Positions 4,818 through 7,311 of a stretch of 7,311 nucleotides of DNA are shown piece after piece. The notes below the pieces were generated by a model. That model searched no databases. It saw only the letters and a program-made list of their open reading frames with translations, and was not told the DNA's origin. This DNA is from Candidatus Martarchaeota archaeon. GTDB taxonomy: Archaea; Micrarchaeota; Micrarchaeia; Norongarragalinales; UBA8480. Where the stretch lies: contig JAMCXP010000005.1 in NCBI GenBank assembly GCA_023474775.1, forward strand, positions 1 to 7,311, written 5' to 3'. Each line of letters opens with the position of its first letter. Positions within the stretch are counted from its first letter, which is position 1. A program made the position numbers and the translations under genes.

Positions 4818-6098
4818 ATGAAAATCGAAGAAATATTTGAAAAAATAGGCAGAAGAATAAACCCTGACGAAAATGAAAAAAAAGAGCAGGAGAGAATAGC
4901 CAAAAGCATAATAGACTACATTCAAAAAAGGGTTGAAGCTAAAGTGCTTCTAGTTGGAAGCTCTGCAAGAGACACTGGGTTAAAAGGAGATAGGGATTTA
5001 GACTTATTCGTGATTTTCAAAAAAAACAACGAGCTCAACGAAATAGTTGAAAAAACAAGAAAAGCGCTTCCAAAAGGAAAGTGGATTATGCACTACGCTG
5101 AACACCCTTACTTTAAAAGCAAAGTGGAAGGATTTGAAGTGGAAGTAATACCCTGCTTTGAAGTGATAAAAGGAGAAAAAATCAAAAGCGCCGTAGACAG
5201 AACACCTCTTCACATGAAATACCTCCAGGAAAAGCTTACAGCAAAGCAGAGAAGAGACGTAAAAGTATTGAAAAAACTCCTAAAAACAGCTGGAATTTAC
5301 GGAGCCGAATCAGAAATAGGAGGCTTTTCAGGTTTGGTGTGTGAGCAACTAATCCTAAATTACAGAAGCCTTGAAAACCTGCTTGAAAACGCTAAGGATT
5401 GGAGCCCTCCAGTCATAATAGACCTTGAAAAACACTACCAAAAAGAAGAAGCAATAAGAAAATTCGAATCCCAATTCATTCTTGTTGACGCCATAGACTT
5501 CAACAGAAACGCCGGAGCATCAGTAACCAAAACAAGCCTTTACAAAATAATAACTCTTGCAAACGCGTTTCTTGAAAACCCCTCGCTCCAATTCTTCGAA
5601 AAAACAAAAAACATAAAAAAACAAAAAGCAAACCTTAATACAATTACAATAAAATTCAAAAAACCCGACGTTGTCGAAGACATTCTGCACCCCCAACTAA
5701 AAAAAACTGAAAAATTCCTCAAAAACCAGCTTGAAAAGGACTTTCAAATACTAGACTCAGACAGCTTCTACGACGACGAAAACGCTTTTATAGTATTCAT
5801 TTTAAACGAACTTCAAACAAAAAACTTCAGAAAAATAACAGGACCTCCAGCAGGAAAATGGAATGAAGTCAAAAAATTCATTTCAAAACACAAACCATTC
5901 AGAAAATATATTGAAGAAGATAAAATAGTGATATTTGAAGAAAGAAAAATTGAAAAAGCGGCAGACCTGATTAAAAAACAACTAAAAACAAGCGGAGTCG
6001 GCTCGTTCCTGAGAAAAAACATTTCAGAAGCTAAAATAACTGAAAAAAAAGAAAAGGAAATAGAAAAATTCCTGGCTAAAACAGACTTCTGGCTCTAA
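4818..6098 (+). CDS. cca: CCA-adding tRNA nucleotidyltransferase, archaeal class I
   Basis: Builds or repairs the 3' CCA end of tRNAs from CTP and ATP without a template. The 426 residues match the archaeal class I enzyme throughout. The polymerase signature is VGSSARDTGLKGDRDLDLF (46-64) with G47-S48 and carboxylates D60 and D62. The third strand is FEVEVIPCFEV, where E109 occupies the third carboxylate position. The region AVDRTPLHMKYL (125-136) follows, then GIYGAESEIGGFSGLVCEQL in the central domain. The tail domain carries FNRNAGAS, FLENPSLQFF, KFKKPDVVEDILHPQL, and GPPAGKWNEVKKF. In Archaeoglobus fulgidus CCA, as I recall it, the triad is E59/D61/D110, so here it reads D/D/E. No clear ribosome-binding site precedes the ATG. 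Codons end mainly in A or C, opposite to the - strand genes. It converges with the small gene at 6137-6388. Confidence 0.95.
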   Translation: MKIEEIFEKIGRRINPDENEKKEQERIAKSIIDYIQKRVEAKVLLVGSSARDTGLKGDRDLDLFVIFKKNNELNEIVEKTRKALPKGKWIMHYAEHPYFKSKVEGFEVEVIPCFEVIKGEKIKSAVDRTPLHMKYLQEKLTAKQRRDVKVLKKLLKTAGIYGAESEIGGFSGLVCEQLILNYRSLENLLENAKDWSPPVIIDLEKHYQKEEAIRKFESQFILVDAIDFNRNAGASVTKTSLYKIITLANAFLENPSLQFFEKTKNIKKQKANLNTITIKFKKPDVVEDILHPQLKKTEKFLKNQLEKDFQILDSDSFYDDENAFIVFILNELQTKNFRKITGPPAGKWNEVKKFISKHKPFRKYIEEDKIVIFEERKIEKAADLIKKQLKTSGVGSFLRKNISEAKITEKKEKEIEKFLAKTDFWL

Positions 6099-6135
6099 AA
6101 CAAAACACTTAAAAAAAATCCAGAAGCTAATTTTT
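6086..6135 (+). terminator. Hairpin and T-tract between cca and the convergent small gene
   Basis: CTTCTGG (6086-6092, inside the last codons of cca) and CCAGAAG (6120-6126) could pair as a 7-bp stem with a 27-base loop, followed by T5 at 6131-6135. On the opposite strand a run of eight T (6118-6111) lies 18 bases beyond the stop of the small gene, so the short spacer can end transcription from both sides. The T-runs are the more reliable part. Confidence 0.4.
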
Positions 6136-6136
6136 A

Positions 6137-6388
6137 TTAAACAGTCCGATCATAGTTTTTTCTTTTCTCCCAAAACTTTTTATCAGAAGCCTTATCTTTA
6201 TTATCCTCTTCAATAGAGTAGCTAACTCCTTTTATGTACGGAATCACTTTAGTAGGATGAATATTGTATTTCTTGCTTAAATCTGAAATCAATTTAGCCT
6301 TATCAACTTTGAATAAATTCTTTAAAATATCGCTTCTCAACTGCTCTGACTCTTCTTGAGTTAAACGAGGTTTATACCGCTTTTCCAT
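6137..6388 (-). CDS. Small charged protein with a helix-turn-helix-like segment, function unknown
   Basis: I do not recognise the family. The 83-residue protein is highly charged and has no membrane segment. Residues 31-54 (AKLISDLSKKYNIHPTKVIPYIKG) have the helix-turn-helix pattern 'hydrophobic LSKKYNI-HPTKVIPYI', and a lysine-rich tail follows (DKASDKKFWEKRK). A DNA- or RNA-binding role is an inference from this pattern and the charge. It lies 51 bases downstream of rpl11 on the same strand. The gap contains an ATATTTATT box about 30 bases upstream of the ATG and no ribosome-binding site, so it may have its own promoter and a leaderless or near-leaderless mRNA. In many archaea rpl1 would stand here instead. 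Confidence 0.65.
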   Translation of the reverse strand: MEKRYKPRLTQEESEQLRSDILKNLFKVDKAKLISDLSKKYNIHPTKVIPYIKGVSYSIEEDNKDKASDKKFWEKRKNYDRTV

Positions 6389-6412
6389 TGAATTTAAATT
6401 TAACGATTTAAA

Positions 6413-6424
6413 TTAATAAATATT
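6413..6424 (-). promoter_or_regulatory. TATA candidate for the small HTH-like gene
   Basis: AATATTTATTAA is centred about 31 bases upstream of the ATG at 6388, so transcription would begin roughly at 6393 and give a leader of only a few bases. The absence of any GGTGA-type site before this ATG fits leaderless translation. The upstream BRE is weak. Confidence 0.4.
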
Positions 6425-6439
6425 AGCTTTTGGTTGAAT

Positions 6440-6913
6440 TCATCCAAGACTTGCCTTTCCCTCCTTCAAATCCTTCATGAAATCCTTTGCTGATTTTCCC
6501 TCAATCGTAACGCCAAGACTAACACAGGTTCCAATAACTTGCCTTTCAGAGCTTTCAAGAGTCTTGGAAAGCATTGAATCCATTTTCATTTCAGCTATTT
6601 TCTTAACCTGCTGAATTGTGAGATTGCCAATGGTTTTCTTTCCTTTGACCCCTGCTTCCTCCTTCACAGGCTCTTTCAACCCAAGCTCGTTCTTAATCAA
6701 GCTAGCCGTCGGCGGGGTTCCAACTTCAATTTCAAAACTCTTCCCCTCTATCAAAATATTAACAGGCACTTGCATGCCTGAAAAAGCCTTTGTCTTGTCG
6801 TTAATCGCCTTTACAACCGCGTTGGAATCCAAACCCAAAGGTCCCAAAGCAGGCCCAAGCGGTGGGGCAAGCGAAGCTTTTCCTCCTTCAACCATAACAT
6901 TAATAGTCTTCAT
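6440..6913 (-). CDS. rpl11: Large ribosomal subunit protein uL11 (L11)
   Basis: A complete 157-residue archaeal L11, which binds the GTPase-associated region of 23S rRNA and forms the base of the stalk. The N-terminal domain has VEGGKASLAPPLGPALGPLG (8-27, with P17-P18) and then VKAINDKTKAFSGMQVPVNI. The C-terminal rRNA-binding domain has GNLTIQQVKKIAEMK (96-110) and GTCVSLGVTIEGKSAK (128-143). Length is normal for archaea. AAGGTG lies 8 bases before the ATG, and the gene follows spt5 by 16 bases in the conserved order Spt5-L11. Unlike the usual archaeal layout, the next gene is not L1 but a small unknown gene, and then the strand changes. Confidence 0.96.
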   Translation of the reverse strand: MKTINVMVEGGKASLAPPLGPALGPLGLDSNAVVKAINDKTKAFSGMQVPVNILIEGKSFEIEVGTPPTASLIKNELGLKEPVKEEAGVKGKKTIGNLTIQQVKKIAEMKMDSMLSKTLESSERQVIGTCVSLGVTIEGKSAKDFMKDLKEGKASLG

Positions 6914-6921
6914 TTCTCAAA

Positions 6922-6927
6922 CACCTT
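6922..6927 (-). promoter_or_regulatory. Shine-Dalgarno site AAGGTG for rpl11
   Basis: AAGGTG sits 8 bases before the rpl11 ATG (6913), immediately upstream of it in the 16-base gap after the spt5 stop. It fixes the L11 start. Confidence 0.7.
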
Positions 6928-6929
6928 AT

Positions 6930-7311
6930 TCAAATCAACTTAATCGTACTGCTTTTAATAGTAACTGGAATTGGAACCGCAACGTCAACCAGTTCCACGA
7001 CAACATCATCCTTATCGAACTTCATAACCTTCGCCTTCTCTCCCTTAAAAGGACCTGAAGTGATTTCAACCATACTACCTTTCTGCAAATCCACTTTCTG
7101 CGGCTTGCTTTCAATCAAAGATCTTAACTCCTCAATGCTTATCTCCTTCCTCAAAACCCCTTTAATCTGCGGAATACCATTAGCAGCCTGCCTTATGGAA
7201 AAATCATCCCCTTCAATCATCACGTAACCCTTAAGATTAGGAGACAGAATAATGCTCTGTATTGGAATCTTGCTTTTCAAAATCTTCTTCTCAAGCAAGT
7301 CAGCCACTATC
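6930..7311 (-). CDS. spt5: Transcription elongation factor Spt5 (archaeal NusG), N terminus cut by window
   Basis: Spt5 pairs with Spt4, clamps RNA polymerase during elongation and helps couple transcription to the ribosome. About 127 codons are visible. The NGN domain begins mid-domain (IVADLLEKKI, matching the region just after the GQE motif in relatives) and includes SPNLKGYVMIEG and QIKGVL. A linker and the KOW domain follow (GSMVEITSGPFKGEKAKVM), then VAVPIPVTI, which is typical of archaeal Spt5. The GTG at 7307 is an internal valine: the frame stays open to the window edge, and relatives have about 20 more residues upstream. It precedes rpl11 by 16 bases. SecE, often the gene before Spt5, would lie to the right of the window. 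Confidence 0.92.
   Translation of the reverse strand, partial: IVADLLEKKILKSKIPIQSIILSPNLKGYVMIEGDDFSIRQAANGIPQIKGVLRKEISIEELRSLIESKPQKVDLQKGSMVEITSGPFKGEKAKVMKFDKDDVVVELVDVAVPIPVTIKSSTIKLI

Noticed and set aside
7305..7307. GTG as the start of Spt5
   Set aside because: The conserved N-terminal strand of the NGN domain would be missing, and the frame continues to the window edge.

Overview
The window is archaeal. Every recognisable gene is an archaeal/eukaryotic-type information gene: S15, S3Ae, ValS, L24e, S28e, L7Ae, a class I CCA-adding enzyme, L11 and Spt5/NusG. Several genes carry archaeal-type Shine-Dalgarno sites (GGTGA/GAGGTG), and upstream regions contain TTTAAAT-like TATA boxes. 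A trimmed ValS, very tight gene spacing (two ATGA stop/start overlaps) and reshuffled ribosomal clusters suggest a small, reduced, uncultivated archaeon, perhaps of the DPANN kind. That placement is inference and I would not name a phylum.

Layout, left to right: the 3' end of rps15 (cut by the window edge) and rps3ae lie on the + strand and end at a hairpin plus T-tract. A small membrane-protein reading frame faces them on the - strand. Next, still on the - strand, is a 15-codon stub matching the start of archaeal S15. A long - strand operon follows, read right to left: rpl7ae, rps28e, rpl24e (too short to show up in a simple ORF scan), valS, then the S15 stub. A 358-base AT-rich divergent spacer separates this operon from cca on the + strand. 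Convergent to cca is a small helix-turn-helix-like gene (-), then rpl11 (-), and spt5/nusG (-), which is cut by the right edge.

The most notable observation is at about 1150-1195. The S15 stub is correctly placed just downstream of valS with its own ribosome-binding site, but breaks off after 15 residues. The C-terminal part of an S15 gene, followed by rps3ae, sits at the far left in the opposite orientation. Base skew and codon-ending preference also flip at the same place. The simplest reading is that the native order was rpl7ae-rps28e-rpl24e-valS-rps15-rps3ae on one strand, with the small membrane gene converging on rps3ae. Everything left of about 1190 would then be inverted, either by a real inversion or foldback duplication, or by an amplification/assembly chimera. 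The small membrane ORF probably lost its 5' end at that junction.

Functionally the window is a translation and transcription-elongation block: ribosomal proteins, tRNA charging with valine, tRNA 3'-end completion and the elongation factor Spt5. I see no CRISPR array, transposase, toxin-antitoxin pair, defence gene, tRNA or rRNA. I found no credible new biological system beyond the rearrangement and some smaller oddities listed below.
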